Of a DNA stretch of 6,668 nucleotides, positions 1 to 6,052 are shown in pieces. The stretch's first letter is position 1; each line of letters opens with the position of its first letter. Under the pieces are notes generated by a model. It did no database searches, was not told where the DNA came from, and was given only the letters and a program-made list of their open reading frames with translations. A program made the position numbers and the translations under genes. This stretch comes from Candidatus Onthocola stercoravium (GTDB lineage: Bacteria; Bacillota_I; Bacilli_A; RF39; UBA660), in contig DVHV01000121.1 of NCBI GenBank assembly GCA_018711775.1, forward strand, positions 1-6,668, written 5' to 3'.

Positions 1-418
1 TATAGCTGAAAATAAAAAGTTTAATGAAGAGAAGATGAAAGAAAAAATAGAACTAGATGATAAAGATTTAAAAGTAATTGAAAAAGTAAACTTTAGAAAG
101 TCATTTCTAGAAGAATATAGTACTCTATTTACAGAAGGTATTGTTGATAAAGAAGTAACAATATCTTACGAAGATACTACCAAAGTAGTAAGTTTATCTT
201 CTCCAAAAAACGAAAAGGAAATAGAAGACTACATTCACAAACTGCAAAACTATTATCAAGTAGAGTACTTTAAAATAGAGGTAATCAGAAAAGAAAATGG
301 AACATTCTATTTAGAATATAGTCCGAATAAAAAGCAAGAAATCATAAAATTAATCCCAATCAAAGATGAAAAAGGATTCAAACCTAATCTAGGTTATGGA
401 GTAATAGCAGTATCCTAA
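1..418 (+). CDS. Unrecognised charged protein, 3' part (5' end outside the window)
   Basis: The reading frame is open from base 2 and ends at TAA 416-418. An in-frame ATG at 35 would give 127 residues, but the frame continues upstream without a stop (IAENKKFNEEK before that ATG) and there is no clear Shine-Dalgarno site before 35. I therefore treat it as a gene entering from the left. The product is rich in Lys, Glu and Ile, with alternating hydrophobic and charged segments that suggest a soluble mixed alpha/beta fold. I see no signal peptide, membrane helix, cysteine cluster or catalytic motif, and I do not recognise the family. An intrinsic terminator follows 12 bases after the stop, so this is the last gene of its transcription unit. 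Since it lies beside IS debris, an accessory or mobile-element cargo gene is possible, but nothing in the protein proves that. Confidence 0.6.
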   Translation, partial: IAENKKFNEEKMKEKIELDDKDLKVIEKVNFRKSFLEEYSTLFTEGIVDKEVTISYEDTTKVVSLSSPKNEKEIEDYIHKLQNYYQVEYFKIEVIRKENGTFYLEYSPNKKQEIIKLIPIKDEKGFKPNLGYGVIAVS

Positions 419-429
419 ATCAAAATAGG

Positions 430-478
430 GTGTACATGAATTTCAAAATAATAATGAAATAGATGTACACTTTTTCTT
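430..478 (+). terminator. Intrinsic terminator after the first gene
   Basis: GTGTACAT (430-437) pairs with ATGTACAC (463-470), an inner ATTTC (440-444) can pair with GAAAT (456-460), and the stem is followed directly by TTTTTCTTT. The hairpin starts 11 bases after the stop codon. The opposite strand has no T-run after the stem, so it should act only on plus-strand transcription. Confidence 0.7.
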
Positions 479-603
479 TAACAATATTTTTAAAATTTCC
501 AAAAAAATGTACAAATCGTCCAAAAAATCTTAAAAAAATAGCCCATTTTGTCAGACTTCTGACTGACAAATAAGTAATTTTAGGCATTTTTGATAGAAAT
601 CCT

Positions 604-641
604 GTTAGACAAAAGTCAGACAATTTAGACATTGTCGGACA
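604..641 (+). repeat. Four helically phased GTCAGACA-like octamers
   Basis: GTTAGACA (604-611), GTCAGACA (615-622), TTTAGACA (624-631) and GTCGGACA (634-641) start 11, 9 and 10 bases apart, about one DNA turn each. Related copies lie outside the block: GTCAGACT at 550-557, GACTGACA at 561-568 and GTCAGACA at 700-707. This arrangement fits repeated binding of a protein on one face of the helix, such as a transposase at an element end, a replication initiator at iterons, or a regulator. No such gene is visible beside it. Confidence 0.5.
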
Positions 642-825
642 ATAACAATCTTCTAAAACCTTTATAATACGGTCAAACTCGCCACTGGCGATGTTGTTTG
701 TCAGACACAGTTATCCTGTTTAAAATGACTTCTCGAAAATGTACATAAAAATCTTAGAAATTCAAAAATTTAGGGACATCAAAAAGTACATAGAAAATCA
801 TCTTGGAAGGAAAAGGGTTGAATTA

Positions 826-841
826 AAAAGTAAACACTCGT
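826..841 (+). repeat. 16-bp direct repeat, copy 1
   Basis: AAAAGTAAACACTCGT is identical to bases 1002-1017, 176 bp away. Read on the minus strand it is ACGAGTGTTTACTTTT, which lies downstream of the IS30 transposase gene. It could be a terminal or subterminal repeat of that element or of an earlier relative. Confidence 0.6.
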
Positions 842-857
842 AAGTTAGAAAAAATAT

Positions 858-895
858 AAAACTATTGATAAAAAAAGAAAAAACGATAGTTTTTT
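858..895. terminator. Bidirectional terminator-like hairpin
   Basis: AAAACTATTG (858-867) pairs with CGATAGTTTT (884-893), including one T-G wobble, around an A-rich 16-base loop. The plus strand continues with T residues (run of six, 890-895), and the minus strand also reads into a T-rich tract after the stem. It could stop transcription in both directions between the IS remnant and the left-hand gene. The stem is AT-rich and therefore weak. Confidence 0.4.
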
Positions 896-1001
896 GTTGT
901 AAAAAAGGTCAAAATGGAGTAAATTAGAAAACATGAACGAGAAATTACTTGTTTTATTCCACGTCAAAAAGTGACGAATGGATGAAATTTTTCAAAATTT
1001 C

Positions 1002-1017
1002 AAAAGTAAACACTCGT
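1002..1017 (+). repeat. 16-bp direct repeat, copy 2
   Basis: This is identical to 826-841. It lies 47 bases beyond the stop codon of the IS30 transposase remnant and directly abuts the inverted repeat GAAATTTT/AAAATTTC (984-1001). It is a candidate for the 3' end of the IS30 element. The partner end upstream of the transposase gene is missing, so this cannot be confirmed here. Confidence 0.55.
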
Positions 1018-1055
1018 CATGAATAGGATAATATAGTCGGCTTCTATGCCGTAGA

Positions 1056-1083
1056 AGAAAGACTTATTGTTTGTCTTTTTTCT
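1056..1083 (+). terminator. Possible plus-strand terminator overlapping the IS30 stop codon
   Basis: AAAGAC (1058-1063) pairs with GTCTTT (1073-1078), and the stem can be extended by a G-T and an A-T pair before a T-run. It overlaps the stop codon of the minus-strand transposase and would stop antisense transcription entering the gene from the left. A second small hairpin, CTTCTA/TAGAAG (1041-1057), lies just outside. The evidence is weak because the region is AT-rich. Confidence 0.3.
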
Positions 1084-2011
1084 TAAGTAATTCGGAAGAC
1101 AAGGATACTTCATCAGGAAGAATAAGAAAGACCCCTAACTTGTTTAGTAATTCTTCATCAATAAAATGTTGAATCTCTAAATAAGGAGTATTTCCTCTTA
1201 ATGATTCTCTAGGTACAGAGTTAATATGACTCATGAGAAGATTACAATCATCTTGAGTTAGATTATCAAAAGAAGAACCTTTAGGAAGAATATAACGAAT
1301 GTATTCATGATTCTTTTCAATGGCACCTTTTTGATAAGAGGCAGAAGGGTCACAGTAGAATACGTGAGAGACTTGTTCATTTGAGATAGGATCGATTTCA
1401 ATGGAAAGAGGATCAAAGAATTCATGACCATTATCCGTAAGAATAATTTGAAAGATTCTTTTAAAGTTGTCTATGCCAATGGTAGATCGAATCCAATCAA
1501 AAACCTTGTTAACACAAAGAGTGGTTTGGGAGTCCATGATGAATGTTAACATGAGATTGTATTGAACAAGGAGTAAAGTTAAAAGAACTTTACCCCCTTT
1601 AATACCTTCTACCGTATCCATCTGAACAATAGAAATATCTTCATCTTTATGAGCTTCTAGATAAGCTAAGTAATCCTTGTATGTCCGATTCATACGAATT
1701 AGAGATTCTTCTCTGGTTCGTCTTTTTTTGCCATCTTTTCTAGGTTTATAGCCGACTTTTCTAGGAAGATCGATATTACGAAAAGAAAAAATACCTGCAT
1801 CAATTAAATGATAGAATTCCGTTTTAGAAAAATAAAGTAAATCAGGATGATTGATATACACTTGATTAATGGATTGTTTTTGCTCTTTAATTAAAGGGGC
1901 AATAACTTCCTCAATTTTTTGAATTTCTTCTTTAGTTAAACGAATTCCTTGTCTAGCTTCTGTGAGAAAAGAAAGATATTCATTGTGAGCTTGTTTTGCA
2001 CGGTAGTAATA
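1064..2011 (-). pseudogene. IS30-family transposase, N-terminally truncated
   Basis: The frame runs on the minus strand from the IS3 boundary to TAA at 1064-1066, leaving about 315 codons. A GTG at 1861 would give 265 residues, but recognisable transposase sequence continues upstream of it (YYYRAKQAHNEYLSFL, then QKIEEVIAPLIKEQ). In IS30 transposases this section follows an N-terminal HTH region of roughly 100 residues, and here that part is absent. The DDE catalytic core is kept. Counted from the GTG, the residues are D82 (QMDTVEG), D143 (LTDNGHEF) and E182 (KGAIEKNHEYIRYILPKG), the usual IS30 motifs. Upstream of base 2011 the frame reads into the IS3 end and stops after six more codons. The missing 5' part is not found beyond the IS3 element either. 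The gene should be inactive because it lacks its DNA-binding region and start. Confidence 0.85.
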
Positions 2012-2052
2012 TGGATCGGTTATAATAAATTAGACAGAAAAGATAAGGACAA
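2012..2052 (+). repeat. IS3 left terminal inverted repeat (IRL)
   Basis: It begins TGGATCGG and carries TTAGACA (2030-2036) and ATAAGGACAA (2043-2052), matching the right end in the opposite orientation. TATAAT lies at 2021-2026 within the repeat, in the outer part where the two ends differ. Confidence 0.75.
2021..2026 (+). promoter_or_regulatory. -10 half of the IS3 junction promoter
   Basis: TATAAT in the left terminal repeat has no reasonable -35 in the IS30 DNA at the correct distance (GCACGG at 1998-2003). In a circular intermediate with a 3-bp linker, the TTGACA of the right end would stand exactly 17 bases upstream. Transcription would then start near 2033, ahead of orfA. In the integrated copy transposase expression should be low, as is usual for the family. 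Confidence 0.7.
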
Positions 2053-2084
2053 TGTATAATAAAATTGGAAAGGAAAAGAAGCCT

Positions 2085-2372
2085 ATGAAAGAAAGAAGAG
2101 AAAGAAGAAATTATACAGAAGATTTTAAAAAGCAAGTAGTCAATTTATATAATAATGGAAAATCTAGAAGTGAAATTATCAGAGAATATGATTTAACTCC
2201 ATCCGCTTTTAATAATTGGGTAAAACAATATAATACTAGTGGTTCATTTAAAGCAAAAGATAATCGTACAGAAGAAGAACAAGAGTTAATCGAATTAAGA
2301 AAAAGAAATCGTCAACTAGAAATGGAGGTAGATATTTTAAAGCAAGCGGCACTGATAATGGGACGAAAATAA
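2085..2372 (+). CDS. IS3-family transposase OrfA (HTH protein)
   Basis: This small basic protein recognises the IS ends. The N-terminal half is a helix-turn-helix of the IS3/IS150 type (YTEDFKKQVVNLYNNGKSR, then REYDLTPSAFNNWVKQY), followed by a C-terminal heptad-rich helix (ELRKRNRQLEMEVDILKQ) that serves as a leucine zipper for OrfA/OrfAB dimers. It ends ALIMGRK. An earlier ATG at 2052 would add 11 residues, but AAGGA lies only 2 bases before it. ATG 2085 has AAGGA (2070-2074) about 10 bases upstream and gives the usual length of 95 residues. The last sense codons, CGA AAA before TAA, allow a -1 slip into the orfB frame to make the full OrfAB transposase. Confidence 0.85.
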   Translation: MKERRERRNYTEDFKKQVVNLYNNGKSRSEIIREYDLTPSAFNNWVKQYNTSGSFKAKDNRTEEEQELIELRKRNRQLEMEVDILKQAALIMGRK

Positions 2373-2413
2373 AGGTAATAAAAGCGAATAAAGACAAGTA
2401 CAGTATCAGTGCA

Positions 2414-3196
2414 ATGTGTAAAGTTCTAAAAGTGTCCAGAGCCCTTGTCTACTATGTTTCAAAAAAACAAGACGATTCAGAAATACGAAATCATATTATT
2501 CAAATATTTCATGAAAGCAGAAACAATTATGGAACAAGAAAAATTAAAGTAAAACTTGCAGAACGTGGTTATCAAGTGAGTCGAAGAAGAATCGGAAGAA
2601 TTATGAAAGAAGAAGGATTAGTAAGCAATTATACTGTAAAGCAATTTAAAGTACATAAAGCAACTTGCAATGAAGAAAACGTAGATAATGTAGTAAATCG
2701 AGAATTTACAAGAGAAGAACAATTAGATGTTGTAGTAAGTGATTTAACTTATGTGAACGTAGCTGGAAAATGGAATTATATATGTCTCATATTAGATTTA
2801 TTTAATCGAGAAATCATCGGGTATTCATGTGGTAAATATAAGAATGCAGAACTTGTATATAAAGCGATTTGTAAAGTTCCATATGATTTAAATAAAATTC
2901 ATATATTCCATACAGACCGAGGAAATGAATTCAAAAATAAATTAATTGATGAAGTTATCAATACATTTCACATCAAACGCTCATTATCTAAAAAAGGTTG
3001 CCCATATGATAATGCAGTAGCTGAAGCAACTTATAAAATTTTTAAAACGGAGTTTGCATTTAATAAAAGATTTGCAAATTTAGAAGAATTAGAACGGGAA
3101 TTGTTTGACTATGTAAATTGGTACAACAATGTTCGAATTCACGGATCACTAAATTACCAAACACCTGTAGCATATCGTTTGGGGTTGTCCTTATAA
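2414..3196 (+). CDS. IS3-family transposase OrfB (catalytic domain)
   Basis: OrfB carries the retroviral-integrase-like DDE domain that cuts and joins the IS ends. Numbered from ATG 2414, it has an HTH_21-like N-terminal region (YGTRKIKVKLAERGYQVSRR), D110 (VVVSDLTYV), D168 (IFHTDRGNEF) and E204 (DNAVAEATYKIFKTEF). The last two are separated by 35 residues, as in the DD(35)E motif. The C-terminal part has YVNWYNNVRIHGSLNYQTPV, typical of the family. The ATG at 2414 is probably not the true start. The -1 frame is open upstream through 2369 and encodes KVIKANKDKYSISA, the usual beginning of this domain, without any ATG, GTG or TTG start there. Expression as a -1 frameshifted OrfAB fusion is therefore likely. 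All catalytic residues are present, so the element may be active. Confidence 0.9.
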   Translation: MCKVLKVSRALVYYVSKKQDDSEIRNHIIQIFHESRNNYGTRKIKVKLAERGYQVSRRRIGRIMKEEGLVSNYTVKQFKVHKATCNEENVDNVVNREFTREEQLDVVVSDLTYVNVAGKWNYICLILDLFNREIIGYSCGKYKNAELVYKAICKVPYDLNKIHIFHTDRGNEFKNKLIDEVINTFHIKRSLSKKGCPYDNAVAEATYKIFKTEFAFNKRFANLEELERELFDYVNWYNNVRIHGSLNYQTPVAYRLGLSL

Positions 3197-3225
3197 AAAT
3201 TGTCTAAAAAAGTGTTGACAATCCA
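3185..3225 (-). repeat. IS3 right terminal inverted repeat (IRR)
   Basis: Read on the minus strand it begins TGGATTGTC and carries TTAGACA and then ATAAGGACAA, in register with the left end. The inner part overlaps the last codons and stop of orfB. TTGACA at 3215-3220 faces outward, a typical position for the -35 half of an IS3-family junction promoter. Confidence 0.75.
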
Positions 3226-3242
3226 TTAGGCTATGCTATACT
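3215..3242 (+). promoter_or_regulatory. Hybrid promoter: IS3 -35 and flanking extended -10
   Basis: TTGACA (3215-3220) lies inside the right IS end. TATACT (3237-3242) lies outside in the DNA before the transporter, with a 16-base spacer and a TGC directly before it (extended -10). The start of transcription would be near 3249, giving a leader of about 19 bases with the ribosome site. The extended -10 is probably part of the original promoter, and the -35 was supplied by the insertion. Activity is inferred, not shown. Confidence 0.7.
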
Positions 3243-3267
3243 TATAAGGTAGGCTGGTGGTAAAAGA

Positions 3268-4389
3268 ATGATTGTGTTTAAAAATGTTTCAAAGTCTTTT
3301 GGTAATCATAAGATTTTAGATAATATTAATATAGAGTTTGCTGATAATACGATTACCTGTTTGATAGGAGAAAGTGGATGTGGTAAAACAACTCTTTTAA
3401 AAACGATTAATCGTCTTATTGAACCTACTACAGGTAGTGTATTTATTAATGGAAAAGATATTTCGAAAGAGAATGTCATTAATTTAAGAAGAAGTCTTGG
3501 ATATGCGATTCAACAAACTGGTTTATTTCCGCATATGACCATTCGTGAAAATATTGAAATTATTTTAAAACTTACTAAGAAAAAGAAAGAAGCAATTGCG
3601 AATAGAACATTAGAACTTATGGATATGGTAGGGTTAAATGCTTCTGAATATTTAGATCGATATCCGTCTGAGCTTAGTGGAGGTCAACAACAAAGAGTAG
3701 GTATCGCTCGGGCATTTGCCACTGATCCTGATATTATTTTGATGGACGAACCTTTTAGTGCTCTTGATCCGATGACAAGAAGTGCTTTGCAAGATGAATT
3801 AATACGAATTCAAAGTCGTTATAAAAAGACAATTATTTTTGTGACGCATGATATGAATGAAGCAATTAAGATAGCAGATAAAATAGCGATTTTAAATGAA
3901 GGTCATGTTATTCAGTATGATACACCTGAAAAAATTTTAAAAAATCCTGCTAATGATTTTGTGAAGAATTTTGTTGGTCCTAAAAAGATATGGTCTTCTC
4001 CTGAATTTATTAAAGTAAGTGATATTATGATAGAACATCCTGTTACTTGTAATCCTGAGTATTCTATTTTCTATTGTCTTAATAAAATGAGAATGGCTAA
4101 AGTAGACACTTTAATGGTTGTGGATGATAAAAATGTTTTATTAGGTATTTTGTATGCAGATGTATTTACTAATGTTTCCTATGAGCATAAAAAAGCAAAA
4201 GATTTTATTGAAAAAGATTTTTTGGTAACGCATCCAGAGGACTCCATTGTTGATTTGTTAGACTTGATTGATAGAGAAAAGATTACTACGATGCCAGTGG
4301 TAGATAGTAAAGGTCATTTAAAAGGGCTTATTACACGAAGTACTTTGTTAACCTATATGAGTCAACAATTTATAAAGGGGGATGAATGA
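3268..4389 (+). CDS. ATP-binding subunit of an Opu/Egt-type ABC importer, with CBS domains
   Basis: This cytoplasmic ATPase powers uptake of a small quaternary-amine solute (glycine betaine, carnitine, choline or ergothioneine). All nucleotide-binding motifs are intact: Walker A GESGCGKTT (34-42), Q-loop (Q82/Q83), signature LSGGQ (136-140), Walker B IILMDEP (156-162), D-loop SALD and switch H194. After residue 245 there are two CBS domains (about 250-305 and 310-368), which in OpuA-type systems sense ionic strength or nucleotides. Total length of 373 residues suits the OpuCA/ProV/EgtV group. TGGTGGT (3255-3261), 6 bases before the ATG, is the ribosome site. The stop overlaps the start region of the permease gene, so the two are translationally coupled. 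Substrate cannot be decided from the ATPase. Confidence 0.92.
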   Translation: MIVFKNVSKSFGNHKILDNINIEFADNTITCLIGESGCGKTTLLKTINRLIEPTTGSVFINGKDISKENVINLRRSLGYAIQQTGLFPHMTIRENIEIILKLTKKKKEAIANRTLELMDMVGLNASEYLDRYPSELSGGQQQRVGIARAFATDPDIILMDEPFSALDPMTRSALQDELIRIQSRYKKTIIFVTHDMNEAIKIADKIAILNEGHVIQYDTPEKILKNPANDFVKNFVGPKKIWSSPEFIKVSDIMIEHPVTCNPEYSIFYCLNKMRMAKVDTLMVVDDKNVLLGILYADVFTNVSYEHKKAKDFIEKDFLVTHPEDSIVDLLDLIDREKITTMPVVDSKGHLKGLITRSTLLTYMSQQFIKGDE

Positions 4390-5954
4390 TGAATTTTATT
4401 ACTTATATGAGTGAAAATATGGATCAAATCCTCTCTTTATTAGTAGAACATATTGAGCTTACATTCTTAGCTGTAGCAGTCGCTATTTTGATAGGTGTTC
4501 CAATAGGAATTCTTATTAGTTATGTAAAAAAACTTGGTAAACCAGTGCTAGCTCTTGCTAATGTTATGCAGGCGATACCTTCGATGGCATTGTTAGGTTT
4601 TATGATACCTTTTTTAGGAATTGGAACGAAACCTGCAATTGTTATGGTAGTCTTGTATTCTTTGCTTCCTATTATTAAAAATACTTATATTGGAATTCAA
4701 AATATTAATGCAGATATGTTAGAAGCGGCTCGAGGCATTGGTCTTACAAAATGGCAAATTCTTGTAAAGGTACAAATTCCACTGGCTTTACCAGTGATTA
4801 TGGGTGGTATACGTATTTCGGCTGTTAGTGCGGTTGGTCTTATGACTTTGGCTGCATTCTGTGGAGCAGGAGGGCTAGGATACTTAGTTTATGCTGGTAT
4901 TCGTTCTATTAATAATGCTCAAATTTTAGCAGGGGCTATTCCAGCTTGTATCTTGGCTTTATTCTTTGATTATATTTTGGGTATTGTGGAAAATTTAGTA
5001 ACACCAAAATATAAAAAACAAGGAAAGGTATCTTTCTTTAAAAGAAGGGGATTTCAAGTTAGTGTATTAATACTTACTATTTTGGCTTTTCTTTGTCTGA
5101 TAATTTACCCAGTGTTTCAAGGAGAACAAGCTAAAAAACAGATTACTATTGGTAGTATGGATTTTACAGAACAAGAAATTTTGTCTTACATGATTAATGA
5201 TATCATTGAAGATAGGACAGATATTACAGTAAATCAAAGACTTTCTTTAGGTTCTTCGACTATTGTTTTGTCTGCATTAGAGCAAGATGATATTGACATG
5301 TATGTAGATTATACTGGAACGATTTATGGTAGTGTTTTAAAACATGAACCTAATTCTAATGTCGAGGAAGTTTATAATATTTCTAAAAAAGAAATGAAAG
5401 AGAAGTATGATGTCAATGTTTTGGGTGATTTGAATTTTAATAATACTTATACTTTAGCTGTCCGAAGAGATACAGCAGAACAATATAATTTAAAAACTAT
5501 TAGTGATTTAAGTGCAGTATCAAGTGAACTTATTTTTTCACCAACTCTCACATTTATGGAAAGAAATGATTGTTGGGTAGGATTACAACAAGTTTATCCA
5601 ATAGCTTTCCAGGATGTCATGCCAATTGATGGAGCTCCTAGATATGTGGCTTTAACTAATCATGAAAGTGATGTCATTGATGCTTATTCAACAGATGGTC
5701 TTTTGAAAAAATATGATCTAGTTGTTTTGGAAGATGATAAAGGATTTTTTCTTCCATATCACGCAATTCCAATAGTGAATAATCGAGTTTTGGAGGAATT
5801 CCCTGAAGTTGTTCCAATTCTAGAAGAACTTTCTATTTATTTAAGTGATGACGTGATGCGTGAACTTAATTATAAGGTTGATGAAGAACAACAAAGACCA
5901 GAAGATGTGGCAAGAGATTTTTTAATTCAAAATGGTTTAATTACTGAAAAATAG
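4386..5954 (+). CDS. Fused permease and substrate-binding protein of the same importer
   Basis: One chain combines membrane channel and receptor. Residues 1-210 form a MetI-like permease with about five helices and the EAA loop EAARGIGLTKWQILVKVQIP (113-132) that docks on the ATPase. A further helix (about 225-243) leads to an extracellular OpuAC-type binding domain (about 252-522), which starts ITIGSMDFTEQEIL and contains VDYTGT and the FFLPYHA loop. The receptor has no signal peptide or lipobox cysteine, as expected when it is tethered by the membrane part. The two-gene layout matches OpuF (betaine) and EgtU/EgtV (ergothioneine), so substrate remains open between these and related compounds. 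Two adjacent ATGs exist. The second (4389) stands 7 bases after AAAGGGGG and is the better start; the first is only 4 bases away. A terminator hairpin begins inside the stop codon region. Confidence 0.9.
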   Translation: MMNFITYMSENMDQILSLLVEHIELTFLAVAVAILIGVPIGILISYVKKLGKPVLALANVMQAIPSMALLGFMIPFLGIGTKPAIVMVVLYSLLPIIKNTYIGIQNINADMLEAARGIGLTKWQILVKVQIPLALPVIMGGIRISAVSAVGLMTLAAFCGAGGLGYLVYAGIRSINNAQILAGAIPACILALFFDYILGIVENLVTPKYKKQGKVSFFKRRGFQVSVLILTILAFLCLIIYPVFQGEQAKKQITIGSMDFTEQEILSYMINDIIEDRTDITVNQRLSLGSSTIVLSALEQDDIDMYVDYTGTIYGSVLKHEPNSNVEEVYNISKKEMKEKYDVNVLGDLNFNNTYTLAVRRDTAEQYNLKTISDLSAVSSELIFSPTLTFMERNDCWVGLQQVYPIAFQDVMPIDGAPRYVALTNHESDVIDAYSTDGLLKKYDLVVLEDDKGFFLPYHAIPIVNNRVLEEFPEVVPILEELSIYLSDDVMRELNYKVDEEQQRPEDVARDFLIQNGLITEK

Positions 5955-5980
5955 TGAACTGTTAGAGTCCACTATTTTTT
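5947..5980 (+). terminator. Strong intrinsic terminator of the transporter operon
   Basis: AAAAATAGTG (5947-5956) pairs fully with CACTATTTTT (5970-5979). The stem continues inward with ACT/AGT after one A-C mismatch and has a GTTAG loop. The T-run belongs to the 3' arm. The stop codon TAG of the permease-receptor gene lies within the 5' arm, so terminator and coding end overlap. Confidence 0.85.
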
Positions 5981-6020
5981 GGATTAATATTTCTTAATGT
6001 AATAGAAAGAGCAAGATAAT

Positions 6021-6044
6021 ATCCTGCAATCCTGCATTCCTGCA
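6021..6044 (+). repeat. Three tandem 8-bp repeats upstream of a promoter
   Basis: ATCCTGCA, ATCCTGCA and TTCCTGCA follow each other without gaps and end 8 bases before the -35 box at 6053. The place suits an activator or repressor site. The 8-bp period is not a full helical turn, so the copies face different sides of the DNA, and slippage-generated simple repeats are an alternative. Confidence 0.6.
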
Positions 6045-6052
6045 ACTTATTG

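Larger units (their letters stand above)
419..1063. other. Gene-free, repeat-rich stretch, probably IS debris
   Basis: There is no convincing coding region here. The DNA is very AT-rich and crowded with short repeats: TGTACA palindromes (431, 464, 508, 740), octamers of the GTCAGACA type (550 to 707), a 13-bp odd palindrome TCGCCACTGGCGA (679-691), and two copies of a 16-bp direct repeat (826, 1002). An 8-bp inverted repeat, GAAATTTT (984-991) / AAAATTTC (994-1001), sits directly next to the second copy. A short inverted repeat CGTCA/TGACG lies at 962-976. The likeliest reading is leftover transposon ends plus the 3' flank of the IS30 remnant, but no element boundary can be fixed from this copy alone. 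Confidence 0.5.
2012..3225 (+). mobile_element. IS3-family insertion sequence, apparently complete
   Basis: The element contains orfA and orfB and is bounded by imperfect inverted repeats that start TGGAT and share the blocks TTAGACA and ATAAGGACAA (26 of 41 positions match by eye). The ends follow the 5'-TG...CA-3' rule of the family, and the length of 1214 bp is typical. The boundaries are independently supported by a split promoter: TATAAT starts 9 bases in from the left end, and TTGACA ends 5 bases before the right end. The flanks are ATA (left) and TTA (right), so there is no clear 3-bp target duplication. Together with the half-deleted IS30 gene on the left, this suggests an adjacent deletion or a recombination after insertion. 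Confidence 0.85.

Noticed and set aside
420..632. Minus-strand open frame of 70 codons
   Set aside because: It has no ribosome site before its ATG, runs through the terminator hairpin and the short-repeat array, and its product is a low-complexity Phe/Lys-rich chain with no recognisable pattern. The openness is explained by AT-rich DNA.
549..708. CRISPR array
   Set aside because: The repeats are only about 8 bp, imperfect, and spaced 9-11 bp apart. There are no 25-40 bp repeats with unique spacers and no cas genes.
1064..1861. Complete 265-residue transposase starting at GTG 1861
   Set aside because: Family-like sequence continues 50 codons upstream of this GTG to the IS3 boundary, so it is an internal codon of a truncated gene and not a true start.
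2012..2014. Target-site duplication of the IS3 element
   Set aside because: The flanks ATA (2009-2011) and TTA (3226-3228) share two of three bases at best, which is not enough to claim a duplication.
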